Shown in pieces: positions 1 to 11,408 of a stretch of DNA of 64,000 nt. A model generated the notes under the pieces. That model was given only the letters and a program-made list of their open reading frames with translations. It was not told the origin of the DNA and searched no databases. The stretch's first letter is position 1. Each line of letters opens with the position of its first letter. Made by a program: the position numbers and the translations under genes. The DNA is from Hirundichthys speculiger. Taxonomy: Eukaryota > Chordata > Actinopteri > Beloniformes > Exocoetidae. The stretch lies in contig JAGFBZ010001279.1 of the NCBI GenBank assembly GCA_018398805.1, positions 1,153,501 to 1,217,500 of the forward strand. Direction: 5' to 3'.

Positions 1-56
1 ACACATTATTGAGGCTTGGGGGGCCAGTCCCCATTTAAAATAAGGGATCACTGTAC
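1..56. repeat. End of a Tigger/pogo-like DNA repeat
   Basis: The stretch ends in AATAAGGGATCACTGTA (41-57). Close variants end other repeat tracts in this window: AATAAGGGATCACCGTATA near 58689 and AAGGGATCATTGTATA near 4963. Recurrence of one terminal motif next to AT-rich degenerate sequence suggests the end of a non-autonomous Tigger-like element. Only one end is visible, so family and strand are uncertain. Confidence 0.35.
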
Positions 57-181
57 ACGAAGAGAAGTTCCGTTGGTGTTGCATGATCCTGCACGTGCTC
101 ACGGGACGCTGTCTGCGGTGGAAAACTGTAAAACTGAAAGAAAGCTTGTCTTCACGGTGGCTCTTTCGTTGCTCACCTCAG

Positions 182-3100
182 GTACAAGGAACCAACGACA
201 GCAGCGTGGTGAGCAAGGTGTCAGCGGCCGCGCGGGGCTACTTCAAGGACGACTTCCTCCAACACTTTGTGTGCAAAGTGACCAGAAGAGCTCCGCTCAT
301 CAACAGGTGTGCACGCGAACCGGGTCTTTACAGGGAAACCCGCTGTGCGCATGAACAGCGTGGGAAGCAGCCGCGTGAGCTGCATTCTTGTTGGAGTGGG
401 CAAATGAAAGTGTTACGTTTCCTTGAATGTTTTAGGGCAGTGATTCCCAAAGTGTGGGCCGCGGCCCCCTGGTGGGCCGTCGAGGTACTGCAGGTGGGCT
501 GTGAAAGGTCATTAAAATAAACAAATACGTTTTAAATCCTCGATTTTTTTAAATATATTTTGAAATTACTGTAAAACATTTATTACATGATTTAAAAATA
601 TTTAGAAATAATAAAACAAACCAATTGAGTGTTATTCTGCTGTAATCTTAACATGACAAATGACACGTGTTGCCTTATTTGTTGACCCCTTACATTAATA
701 TTGGAATTAGGGCTGGGCAAGTTAACGCATTAATTTATTAACACCGACATTTATTTTATCGCGCGTTAACGCGTGTTGCTCACATGGTTTTTTTTGAAAA
801 GTTTGTTACTGGCTGCTGCTGAACCAAAAAACAGTAAACATAAGGAAAAGCTAAAACAGACATGGAGAACGGTAAAAATCTGTGTACTTTACAGTTCAGG
901 TAGCAACTCAGGTAACAATATTAACAATTCTGTCTAAAAAAAATCTGGACTGTAACAAAACTTTCGCGTCATTCCTCCATGTTCCATCAGATCTGCTCCA
1001 TGTGTTCACTGTCCTGCTGTTCTCTAGCTGGTTACTGCAGTGTGGCTCCATCTAGTGGCACAGATTTGTAATGACAACAGAAAGTCCAGTCATTGATTAT
1101 AAAACAAATTCAGTTCTGTGGCCCGTTTTTTAATTTCGTATTTTTGATCCAAGTCTAAAATTGAAATATTAAAAAACAGGCATTTTTTTTTTTTTTTGTG
1201 TTTTTTTTGTGTTGGATTAAAAAGCGAAAAACGTAATAAAATGTCACTTTTTAAATTTTTGATTGACAATTGAAAATGGAAAGAATTAATGATACACGGA
1301 TTGGTAAAGTTACTGAACTTTAACATGGACATTTTCGTTTTAAAGTTCTCCCAGACGGAGGATTCAACAGAAACAAGGTTATTTGTAACAACTGCCAAGT
1401 TGAACTCCCCGTTAAAAGTTTTTGCTGTTACCTCAGAAATTACCTGTTTTAATGTTCTGATTGTGCTGAGCCACAATCATTTTGTTGGATTTTGTTTGTA
1501 GACTTTTTTTTAATTTTTCATAAAAACAGGATGACATTAATGCCCTGGCAGTGGCAATAAGCTTTATTTTATTTTACATTTTTTAAGATGAGATTTACAC
1601 TAAACTGATATTAAAAGTGTTTGACAACAAATGTTATGGCACTTTAGTTCATATGGCAGCAGAACATTTCAATAAAAGTGCATTTTTACACTACTTTTGA
1701 ATTCATTATTTGATTTCACGTATACAATGCGATTAATCGTGATTAATCAGGGAAATAAAGCGTTTAATCGCAATTAAAAATTTAAATCGTTGCCCAGCCC
1801 TAATTGGAATATAGCTTTTAGTCTTGTATGTTGATCAAAGTGGTGTTTAAATGTTTGCATGGGCCGCAGAGATTTCTCACATTACAAATTGGGCCTTGGT
1901 ATTCTGAAGTTTGGGAATGGCTGTTTTAGGGGTTACTACGTGCGCTGGAAAGCCGTGGACCACTGTGTGAGGAGGTTCCTTCAAGTCACTGAGAAATGCT
2001 CCAACAGACAGGCAAGTTGACAGCGTGTCGCTCAACGCCGTCTTCCCTGTGCTCCTCTGATGTCCTCGGTTGTCGTCCCTCCGTGTGCTGTTGCAGATCT
2101 TATCTTTGGGCGCGGGCTTCGACTCGCTGTATTTTCGTCTGCACGCGGATGGAGCTCTGGACGGGGCGGTGGTGTTCGAGGTAGACTTTCCTGATGTCAC
2201 TCAGCGTAAAACGGCCCTGATTGGCTCTAATATGACCCTGAGGGGGGCGCTGGACTCCTGCTTACCTTCTCTCACAGGTTTGTAATTTTGTTTTTGTGTA
2301 AAAATAGTAAATAAATATGTGTGATCAAATGCGATCATATAAAATATAAAATACACTCTTTTTCAAGGTTTCATGTGTTGGGAAAAAAACAAGAAAAATA
2401 AACTGGTGCCAACCAGGTTTTAAGATTAGGAAAAGAACATTTTAGAAGCATGAGAGATTACACTGTCATTATTTATTTAACAAAAACGAATGTAGAGAGA
2501 AGTAGAGATCTTTGACCGTAATACACAACACCATGCTCAGTGAAAACAAAATGCATCAAGCACGGTGGTGGAGGGATGATGATTTGGCCCTGTTTTGGAG
2601 CAAAAGGACCCGGGCACGTTGCAGTAATTGAGTTCGCTTGCATGCGGTCGTGTGCCCCGTTGTGCCATTCAACTGGACAGCATCCCCAAACATAGCAGCA
2701 TTTCTAATACGGAGTGAATGGCTGATAAGGAGGGGGAGAAAAAAAATCAGTTCTGCTATTACCCAGTTTTATTGGAAATGCAATATTGAAATAAATTAGA
2801 AATGACATGAGTAATAACATGGTGGTGTAGTTCATCTGAGGATGTATTTTCCTGTTTTTAAGACCTGGTAGAGACTTCTTATGAACCGACAGATGGCACC
2901 TTAGTATTAAAAGAAGGCCTGTTTGATTCTTTAACAGTGAATCTGCCGGTGCTTTCAGGGCCTGTGCACGTGCACAGCAGTCAGTACCGTCTGCTGGGCG
3001 TGGATGTCAGAGAGGAGCCACAGGTAGGAGGAAGCTCTGGGTGCAGCCGGGCTGGACTGGGCCGCCCCCACCCTAGTTCTTTCTGAAGTGGTGCTCACCT

Positions 3101-6100
3101 ACATGGAAACCCAACGGTACGGCTGACGGCACGCACCTACAAAATGTGAGCTAGGACTGAGGATTCTGCCGTCAGGAGTCGTCCCAGCTGCTCCGTGCTG
3201 TGTGTTTTCCAGGTCAGATGCCGTGATCGGCTGGGCAGCGAAGCGCCTGCCGCAGTCGCTCTTTGTGACGTATGAGCAGATCCACCCGCACGATCCTTTC
3301 GGCCGCATCATGCAGGACCATTTCCTGAAACTGAACTCAACTCTTCACGCTCTGCGACGATATCCGGACACGTCCGCGCAGAGACACAGGTTCCTTGACA
3401 AGGCCAGTACACGAGCGCTCGACATGCAGTTTACTGAGCTCACCTGTTACGGCGGTAATGCACGCACCTTTATCCAAGCAGTATAGACGGCAGAACTGTT
3501 ACATTTATCCTTTTGAAATGGACATAGCAGATACACAGCTGGACTGCTGGGTGGCTCATCACGTCACATCGTACCAGGCTTACATGAAACATCCCTGTGG
3601 TCAGTTTGTCTGTATCTAAGGAACGTTCTCTGTGTTTGTCCTCAGGGCTGGGAGCAGTGCGTCTGTCTGGATATGAATGACTTCTACCTGGGGCTGGTCC
3701 CTGAGGAGGAGAGAGGCAGAGTGGAGATCTTGGAGCCATTTGATGAACATGAGGTTATTGTCGCTGACCTTGATGACGTGATGACTGAGAGCAGAATGAT
3801 TGTGACGAGTCTGTCTCCCATCAGGAGTGGCACCAGAAGTGCTCCCACTACTTCATCCTCACTGCGTCTCGAGGCTCTTTGCTGGAACAGGCTTTGCTGA
3901 CTGGAGCTCCAGGTAACAAAGCTGCTGACTCCGTATCAGATTGCTCTGTTCTGTGACTGAACTTGTTTCGTTGCCTCTCCAGGACCGTCTGTTGGGCCTC
4001 ACTGGAAGCCCTCGGCGCTGATTGCACAGACCGTTCCCGTGTGTCAGGAGGGGCTTGGGATGGCCTCCGCCTGGATGAGGGGGGAACAGGTGCTGCTGAT
4101 GGGAGGCTCAAACAGAGGAGGCAGAGGAGCAGAGACCAGAGCGCTCCTCAGAGGCCCGGAGGGCTGGAGGTCCGTCGGTGTGGAGCTGTCTGGAGATCTG
4201 GGTCAGAGGGTTTCATTCCTCCCAGCACGCTTAGTACTGAAATTTGACTGATCCTGAGAAAATCTGAAATGTTTCCCTCTCTGGCTCCAGGCGTGCGACT
4301 CTACCACACGGGTACAGGTCTACCTGGTGGAGGCGTGCTGGTGTACGGAGGCCGCTCCTCTCCGCTCAGCCCCGTCACAAGCATTATCAAAGTGACGTTT
4401 GACGCCCGCGGTCCACCGGCCGCCCCGGAGCTGGAGAAGGTTTGTGTGGAGCAGATGGTCTGTACGGGCGATCCGCCGCCGCCAAGATGGCGGCACGCTG
4501 CCGCTGTGGTCAGTCACAGAGGTGAGGGGAAGAAAAATGTTCTTGTCTGTGTCCTTTGACTCTTCATTTCTGGAGCATTTTCTTTCTGTCGCTGATTCTT
4601 TCACTTTCTTTTGTCATTTATTTCCACGTTTCTGTTACCTGGATTCCGTACTGCTCTATCTAGGCTGGGCTTTGGTCTGTGTGCGTCACGGCTAATTGAT
4701 TTACTGTTCTCAGATTGGAAAAAAAAGAAAGGAAAAAGAAGGGAAACAATCCAATATCTCAAAGTCAGCCATTTTTCATTCCTGATTTTGACCCCCCCGC
4801 CCCCGCGAAAATCAAATACCGCAAATTGGAGCCGGAGCCCCCGAGCCTAAATAATGTATTTAAAATATGTTTAAAAACTGCAAAAAAGTTTTATTATATT
4901 ATATATTTCAGAAAAATCCGGAAAATAACTAAAAACCGTAGAACTTAAAGCACGAATTGGCAAGGGATCATTGTATATCACTAATATTTCACTTGTTTTG
5001 CCTGTAGAAGGATATTTGAGCACAAACTTCATGCCAGGTTTAGCAGGTAGAAGCAGGATGGAGCTGAAGTTAGTTTCAGTTTCACTGGAAGCTCCAGTCC
5101 TCTGCTTTTTACAGCACTGAGCTGGTTCTTTTCCCCCTTTTTCATTTTTCTCTATTTTTTATTTCTTTACTGCAGTATACCCTTATTATTCTCGGGGGTT
5201 ACGTTCCTTCCTCCCCCCGCCAATCCCAAAAACCAGCAAATTATTTATGCAGTTTTAAAAGGCCTATCTATGAAATTATATACACTAAAATATGCCTTCT
5301 AAAGACATTTTTACTCATTAATACATTAATAATGAAGTAATGATAGATTAAAAACATTTTAATTTTGTAGTGTGATAGTGTTGATTATTATTATTAATAA
5401 TATATAAATTCAGTAATACTGTAAAGTGTATTTGTATTCCTGATTGACAATAGCATACTGTAGTTACCCGTATAAAGTCATTCTCTAAGTGTTTAATAAT
5501 AATAATAATAATAATACTAATAATAGTTTTTGTCCAGCCCTCCCAAGGTAGTTAAATAAATCACATACTGTATCATGTCTCTAATTTTTTATTTTGCATT
5601 AACTGACATTGCTATTTTGAAATTATTTTTCAAAAGCACTTTTTTGCTAAAAAAAAAAAAAAAAAGGCCTAAAAAATTCACAATATTGCCGGGGGCTACC
5701 GCAAATTCAAACACATTATGAAAAAAAACTTTGAGAGTGAAATCCGCGAGTATGCAGGATGATGAATGGGCAGGAGTGTGCTGTACTACCTTTGATCTCT
5801 TTTTATCCATCCGCGTTTGTCCTCTTTCATTCTTTTTTTTTCTTTCTTTCACTTCACATTCAAGTCTGATCTGCCATGAAACATTTTCATCCAGTTTTTG
5901 TTCTTCATTTTTGATCGTCTGTAGTTCCACTGCTGCAGACGCACATCACAGTTTAACTGTAGCTGTGGTTGTTTTCCAGTGAGTTCTTACAAATTTCTCC
6001 ATCTTAGCATAAACCCGTGACGTTTTCCAACAGGATTCAAGGACAGAGTTGTTAGGAAATGATTAAAGGAGGTATTCGTTTGACTATTTGGTGATATCAA

Positions 6101-7108
6101 ATGGAACATTTTATTTGGTCTTTTTCAGAAGGAGATTTCCTTTTTGTCTTTGGTGGAAAGAACCGGTCCGAGTGTGTTCTGGGTGACTGCAGCTTCCTGA
6201 GTCTGGACCAGCAGCGCTGGACTCAGGTTTGTCTTGTTTTATTGTTCTAGAAATGTTGTTGCCGTCACACTTTAGCATTTCGCTTTCATCTCGTCTCTGT
6301 TTTCCAGTCACCTCTGTTTTTCATTCTGGTTCTGACTTTCTCAGCACTGTTTGCACCTACATTTGCATTTTCCTCTCAGCTTTTTGGTAATAAGAATAAA
6401 ACGAGGAATTCACAAGAGCAGCTCCTGACTAACGACAGCACTGCTGGTTGTTTCCTGCAGCTGCCAGTCGAGGGCGCCGCACCGGCGGCTCGTCACTCTC
6501 ACTCAGCCTGCTCATATGAGGGAGGCGCGCTGGTGTTTGGAGGACTCAGCCGAGCGGGGGTGCCGCTGGGAGACACGGTGGCACTGAGGCCGACTGAGAG
6601 AGGATTCTGCTGGGAGAAAATAGATGTGCAGCCCCCACCTGTCCCAAGGTGGGCCGGTTCTCAGACATAACTGTTGTCCGGTTTTTAGAAAAGACAGCTT
6701 TGATGCGAGTGTGTGTTTTTGCTCTCTAGATATTCTCATTGTGCCCATGTGGTTGGTGAGAAGTTGGTCGTGGTGGGTGGAGTCTGGATGCACCCGGACG
6801 GCGTGCCGGGCGTTGTCGTGATCGACCTCACAGCGCGCAGCAGCGTGGAGTTTCAGTTTGGACACGGTCAGTTGTTGTTTGCTGGACACTCCGAGTGTTT
6901 CTAATGTATCACTCTAACTATGACTCTGCCTGCGCACCTGCAGACCTTGGTGCCGTGGCCGCTGATGCTGCACTCGTTCTGCTCCGAGCTGTCGGACACA
7001 GAAGGACCCGAGCTGCTCCTGATCGGAGGGGGAGGGAACTGCTTCTCCTTTGGGACTCACTTGAACCCGCAGCCCGTCACCGTGGACCTCAGACCTGTGC
7101 TGGCGTAA
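182..7108 (+). CDS. lcmt2: LCMT2/TYW4, tRNA wybutosine-synthesizing protein 4 (5' end missing; two frame breaks)
   Basis: LCMT2 is an SAM-dependent carboxyl methyltransferase fused to a kelch propeller; it carries out late methylation/methoxycarbonylation in wybutosine synthesis on tRNA-Phe. Exons read as 182-306, 1930-2011, 2097-2277, 2959-3116, 3213-3402, 3646-3753, 3825-3912, 3983-4201, 4291-4521, 6129-6226, 6461-6648, 6730-6866 and 6944-7108 (TAA). The methyltransferase part shows [14 protein letters not shown], the SAM motif [31 protein letters not shown] and [33 protein letters not shown] follows, then kelch blades ([45 protein letters not shown]) and [15 protein letters not shown]. The first codons lie upstream of the window. 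Introns after 2011 and 3402 start with GC. Exon 2959-3116 is one base too long (near 3026), and the 6866/6944 junction is one base out of phase. Either the allele is damaged or the assembly has two indels. Identity is sure; functionality is not. Confidence 0.9.
430..1931. mobile_element. hAT-type element (family A) with 8-bp target duplication, at lcmt2 exon 2
   Basis: The element spans 438-1923 and starts CAGTGATTCCCAAAGTGTGGG; its other end is the imperfect inverted copy (CAGCCATTCCCAAACTTCAG read from the minus strand). It is flanked by exact 8-bp repeats TTTTAGGG at 430-437 and 1924-1931. An 8-bp duplication with CAG-type termini is the hAT signature. A shorter relative lies at 54002-54386. 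No transposase remains. The right duplication contains the splice acceptor of lcmt2 exon 2, so the insertion duplicated that acceptor. A second hAT-like element is nested inside. Confidence 0.85.
700..1810. mobile_element. hAT-type element (family B) nested in family A
   Basis: Termini are perfect inverted repeats TAGGGCTGGGCAA at 708-720 and 1790-1802, flanked by exact 8-bp duplications ATTGGAAT at 700-707 and 1803-1810. The interior has GTTAACGCATTAAT at the left and its AT-rich mirror at the right, and no convincing transposase. A truncated relative with an expanded (TA)n tract sits at 42913-43755. Because it interrupts family A, it is the younger insertion. Confidence 0.85.
2540..2710 (+). 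pseudogene. Tc1-like transposase relic in lcmt2 intron 3
   Basis: Around 2560-2640 the plus strand reads as a damaged match to the Tc1 core: [12 protein letters not shown] followed by [13 protein letters not shown], with stops and shifts on both sides. No inverted repeats were found. It is a short fossil inside the intron between exons 2097-2277 and 2959-3116. Confidence 0.55.
4770..5760. repeat. Two degenerate Tigger-like repeats in lcmt2 intron 9
   Basis: Around 4790-4975 the sequence has the wording of Tigger-like ends (CCCGCGAAAATCAAATACCGC, then AAGGGATCATTGTATA). Around 5172-5756 a second tract begins CAGTATACCCTTATTATTCTCG and closes near CCGCGAGTATGCAGG. Both are AT-rich and contain (TAA)n. 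They account for most of the 1.6 kb intron 4522-6128. No transposase remains, and the boundaries are approximate. Confidence 0.4.
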
Positions 7109-7485
7109 GGCAGCCTGCCACACAGGAAGGGTCACCTTCGTAACCACGCTGCCTCTTCCAAAGGGAGTAAACACAGATGTTTTAGGCGCCATACCAACAT
7201 GTTACATCTGTGAAACTGTTAATCCCCTCCAGCTTATTTGGACATATCACGTCTGTTGTTTTTTTTTACTCCTGACGTCCATCGTTGTCCTTTTAATTTT
7301 ATTGATAAATATCCAGAGTGAAATTTTTTAATCATGATAAAAGTTTGATCTTATATCATCACCATTTCCTCATTGAATCCACTTTTATTTTCTCCTACGT
7401 TTGAGGTGGAGCTTAAACGTGTATATATTTATTTCTCATAAATATTATTTTTAGTAAAAAAGTCCACATGCCTCTATTTTCCTCT
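7109..7485 (+). other. lcmt2 3' flank/UTR
   Basis: This AT-rich stretch directly follows the lcmt2 stop. I see no canonical AATAAA close to the stop, and the position of transcript cleavage cannot be read. No coding signal is visible on either strand. Confidence 0.4.
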
Positions 7486-8529
7486 ATTGTGATTAGGGGT
7501 GCATGATAATTATCGCGCCGATAGTTATCGATAACAGGAAATGATGACGTCATTCCTATAAGTCCAATATCATGACGAACAGCCCCGATAACATATATTT
7601 CAGTGCATTCATTTTTGGTGTATATTTATTTTTTGTAAACTTCTGGAATGTACTTTTTCAGTTAGTAATTCTGATGCATGTATGTCCATCAGTTCAAGGA
7701 GCCTTTATTTTTTTTATATCAGTAAGTAATGCACCTTATTTAATAGGGCTGGGCCAATACGCTTTTGTGCCTACGATTTTTGGGTCCAGATTCGATTTAT
7801 ATTGCAATTCTGATTAAACAAGTATTGCATTTCGATTTTTTTACCAAGTATTGCGATTTTTATATTTCAATTATTAAAATATAAAAATCATAGAATAATA
7901 AATAATAATAATATTGATTATTATTATATTTATTATATATTATATTTAATTATTATGTATAATATTATAATATTGATATAATATTATTATATTAATTATT
8001 AAATAATAATAATTAATATGAAAATATAAAAAATAAATACGTTTTAATATTTAAAAAAATGCGCAATTGCTGTAGTTTGGAGGTCTTCATGGGTCCACTT
8101 TCATGGACCTGAACCCGAATGGACCCCTGTGAAAATTCGACCCGACCAGAGCTATTATCATAAGTTCGGGAGTCCGAACCTGAATGAACCGGCAATATTT
8201 GGACCCGGAACCGACCCGACCCGAGTCTTTAGTTTCCGACCACGAACCGAACCGAGTTACCCGAATAGAACCGAGACAATACAGCCTATAGTTGCTAATT
8301 TATTATTTAACTTGATGTGAGATATCAAATAGGTTTGTTTGATAGCTTTATGAAAATGTTTTGAGAGACTTGCCAATAGTTTTTCTTGGAAAAAATAAAT
8401 ATTTGTTCATTTAAAGAGTCAAAACTGTTTTTGGTTTTTGTTCATAGTATTGATTTAATGATCTTAGGTATACGTCTCTGTTATCGGTTATCGGTTTTAA
8501 AAAAATTATCGTGCATCCCTAATTGTGAT
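7486..8529. mobile_element. hAT-type element (family C) with 8-bp target duplication and nested repeats
   Basis: The termini TAGGGGTGCATGATAATTAT (from 7494) and ...TTATCGTGCATCCCTA (to 8521) are imperfect inverted repeats. They are flanked by exact 8-bp duplications ATTGTGAT at 7486-7493 and 8522-8529. Inside, TAGGGCTGGGCCAATACG near 7744 looks like the end of a second hAT-like repeat. The stretch 8100-8280 is rich in ACCCGAACCG/ACCGACCCGA words typical of another nested MITE. No transposase reading frame is intact. Confidence 0.8.
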
Positions 8530-10085
8530 GTTTCTTTTTTCGTTCTTTCATGGCATTTCACTTGTTTTACGGCTCTTACTTGATTGACAGCAGCAAAAAT
8601 ACTTTCACAGTTATTGTCGTTTTCGTTTAATTTCCGTGTTAAACAACAAAAACTAGTGTACAGTCCAGAAGTCCAAATGCATTACATAAATCTGCATGTC
8701 CAACAAGTGGCTGTTCAGTCGTACCATCTCATCTATGAAGAGAAAAAGAAGACACCACCCAGACATGGACGTCGATGTCACGTGTCAAAATACTCAGTAT
8801 CAGCCCGTATCCCATCATGCTTTGCTGTTGATTAAAAATAGCCCCAAAAAACGTTTCTATATACACACTTATTCACATGCACCAGGTGCAGTAAAGTGTA
8901 AACGGTGAACAAATAGACTTACCTTTGACCTCTAAATACGGAGCCTGTTGTGATACAGATTGTGAATCCTGTCAAACACTTTTGAACACAAGTTTAAATT
9001 ACAGCAGAGCTGTTGCACAATGATGGTGGAGCTAAGCAATCAGAGCAGCGCAGGCCGTTTTAAAGAAAATGCCGTAGGCCCTTCTCATTTCTCCAGTTTG
9101 ATCCATTACCTGGAAATTTATAGCTCGTGTAACTTTTTTGAAAGAAGTCCTTGATTTCCATCGTTGAAAAGTCTCCCTCAAGTCACAGTGCTCTTACTCA
9201 GCATCACTTACTGGTTGCTCACACTGAAAGGAGAAACCATGGGCTGTGGTTTATAAAATACACATTAGTATTGGCTGTAGGAATGTATTAAAAGATGTCT
9301 TTGTCTCCTTAAAATGATAGAAACAAACTGGATCACAGCATCCTGAAAACGGCTCACTGAATGGCATAATTTTCAGCTTCAGGCTGCTCCAAACTAAGAT
9401 TGTGTTGATTTGGCGGTCCTGTCATGTGTTCTCAGACATGGACGTGTTAATGTGTATTTAATGTTTTCATTAAACGTCCTTGTTTGTCCTATTAGTTCAA
9501 CATTACTTGTTTACGTCGCGGTGGATTTATGGGTAGCAGTGCCAGTGACGTCTGCTGGTTCAGATGGATCTCTGGGTCTTATATGACTGCAGTTCTCAGT
9601 TTGAATCTGGGTGGAGCGTAACTGATGAAGGGGAACATTGAGCATGATACTGGGAACTGGGAAGAAGATGGTGAAAAAAGGCCAGTGTTGTCCAAGCAAA
9701 ACAGTTGCCTTTCAGTGATCATGGAGGAGTTGTGACTTCAGCTGTGAAAGGCAGACGCAGGCCATTTTCAAAACCACGTACTGCACTACTAGAACGTACT
9801 GATTTTGCCAAAATGCAAAATGCAAGTAATTGTACAATCTGAAGTAAATGTGAGGAAATACCCAGATGATGTACCACATCTGGAGAGTGGTTTCTTGCAC
9901 AGTCTGCCTTGCATAATACATCCCATGATCCAATGGGCCACTGCTGCAGTAGCTGGTCACAGTGGTAATCCCTCTTACAGTGCCAACCTGAACCAGTATG
10001 CAGTACATACTGTATACTGGACTCTGTGCAGGGACACAATATGAGATTTTAAAAAAAAACTCCCTTATAGTAAAGCTGAGGTGAG
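8530..10085. other. Intergenic stretch, nothing recognised
   Basis: No conserved coding signal, tRNA or clear element ends were recognised. Several open frames of 60-200 codons exist on both strands near 9700-10300. They overlap each other and a poly-T tract, and none resembles a known family. Confidence 0.5.
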
Positions 10086-10279
10086 TTTTGCACTTGTCAG
10101 TGTAAGGACTCATGAGGCTGTTCAGGGGATAAACATGCATTTGTGGGATGAGCAGCAGAGCTGAGTATGTGGGTTGTGCCCATGAAAGATTTGCCAAATC
10201 TGCAAATGTCGAACAGCTTTTTTTTTTTTTTTTTTTTGCTGTTGACTCGTTTGGTGGACTGGATGATTGAAGCGGTGGA

Positions 10280-10962
10280 GCAGCTGCATCCAAGCCATAC
10301 GTCACCAAGTACAATGCAAAGCGTCAGATGCAGTGGTGTAAAGCAGCCACCACTGGACTCTAGAGCAGTGGAGGAACGTTCTCTGGAGGGAAGAATCACA
10401 CTTCTCCATCTGGTAATCTGATGGAAGAGTCTGGGTTTGGAGGGTTTCCAGGAGAACGGTACTTTTTTTGACTGCATTGATCCAAGTGTAAAGTTTGGTG
10501 GAGGGGGGATTATAGTGTGGGGTTGTTTTTCAGGAGCTGGGCTTGGCCCCTTAGTTCCAGTGAAAGGAACTCTGAATGCTTCAGTATATCAAGACATTCT
10601 GGACAATTGCATGATCCCAACTTTGTGGGCCAGTTTGGAGCTGGACCCTTCCTCTTCCAACATGACTGTGCACCAGTGCACAAAGCAGGTCCATAAAGAC
10701 ATGGATGGAAGAGTCTGGTGTGGAGGAACTTGACTGGTCTGAACAGAGTCCTGACCTCAACCTGATAGAAGACCTTTGGGATGAATTAGAGCAGAGACTG
10801 AGAACCGGACCTTCTGGTCCAACATCAGTGTTTGACCTCACTAATGTTCTTCTGGAAGAATGGACAAAAATCCCCATAAACACACTCCTAAACCTTGTGG
10901 ACAGGCTTCCCAGAAGAGTTAAAGCTGTTCTAGCTGCAAAGGGTGGAGCCACGTCATATTGA
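10280..10962 (+). pseudogene. Tc1-like transposase, frameshifted relic
   Basis: Read across frames, the plus strand gives most of a teleost Tc1 transposase C-terminal two thirds. In order: KPYVTKYNAKRQMQWCKAA, VLWREESH (first acidic site changed from the usual SDES), [39 protein letters not shown] (second Asp present), [13 protein letters not shown], then IEDLWDELE (Glu present), ending AKGGATSY. Stops and frame changes near 10420 and 10725 break it. The helix-turn-helix N-terminus and inverted repeats were not recognised. It is not functional. Confidence 0.75.
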
Positions 10963-10984
10963 TTAGGAATGGGAGGAGCTAAAG

Positions 10985-11297
10985 CTCAGATGAGAGTCAA
11001 GACTGGTGAGCAGATACCTTTGGGAATAAAGTGTATCTTTTGAAGATTCATTTGATCCCTGCTTCATGCTTCTCCCCCTGAAGACTTTTTGGACAGTGTT
11101 TTTGACTAGTTTTCACAAGTGGAACTGAATCCTATTCAAATTTGCGAAGACCATAGCTATTGGACAAAAAGAAAGAAGCAGCCTTAGAGAGATAAGTTCT
11201 CTGTTTGCAACGCCATGCTGTTGAAGGTTCAAAAGGTTTTAAGAGAGTAATGCAGGAAACATCCAAATAAGAGTCATGAATCTGCTTGCTGGACGAT
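10985..11297. other. Short spacer between Tc1 relic and crygs
   Basis: Low-complexity single-copy-looking sequence with no coding or RNA signal that I can support. Confidence 0.4.
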
Positions 11298-11303
11298 TTT
11301 ATT
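11298..11303 (-). other. Polyadenylation signal of crygs
   Basis: Minus-strand AATAAA, about 106 bases beyond the crygs stop. It is the first canonical signal downstream, giving a short 3' UTR as is usual for gamma crystallins. Confidence 0.6.
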
Positions 11304-11408
11304 TTTGAGACCTCAGTTCAAAATCACAACATAGCCAAAGAGAGTCATTGCCAAATATGAACTCTTCATGCCCTGATGTAGCTCATTAGTTCTTCTCACG
11401 AGTTCCAA

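Noticed and set aside
3024..3048. Possible intron GTAGG...TGCAG between PQ and GLDWAAP in lcmt2
   Set aside because: It would be about 23 bases, below the size vertebrate spliceosomes use. A single inserted base explains phase and residues better.
3440..3456. GT donor (GGCG|GTAATG) extending lcmt2 exon 3213-3402
   Set aside because: It would join the next exon out of frame; the GC donor after 3402 gives LDK|GWEQ in phase.
9712..10314. 200-codon minus-strand frame
   Set aside because: Runs through a poly-T tract (poly-Lys in translation) and lies antisense to a degenerate region next to the Tc1 relic.
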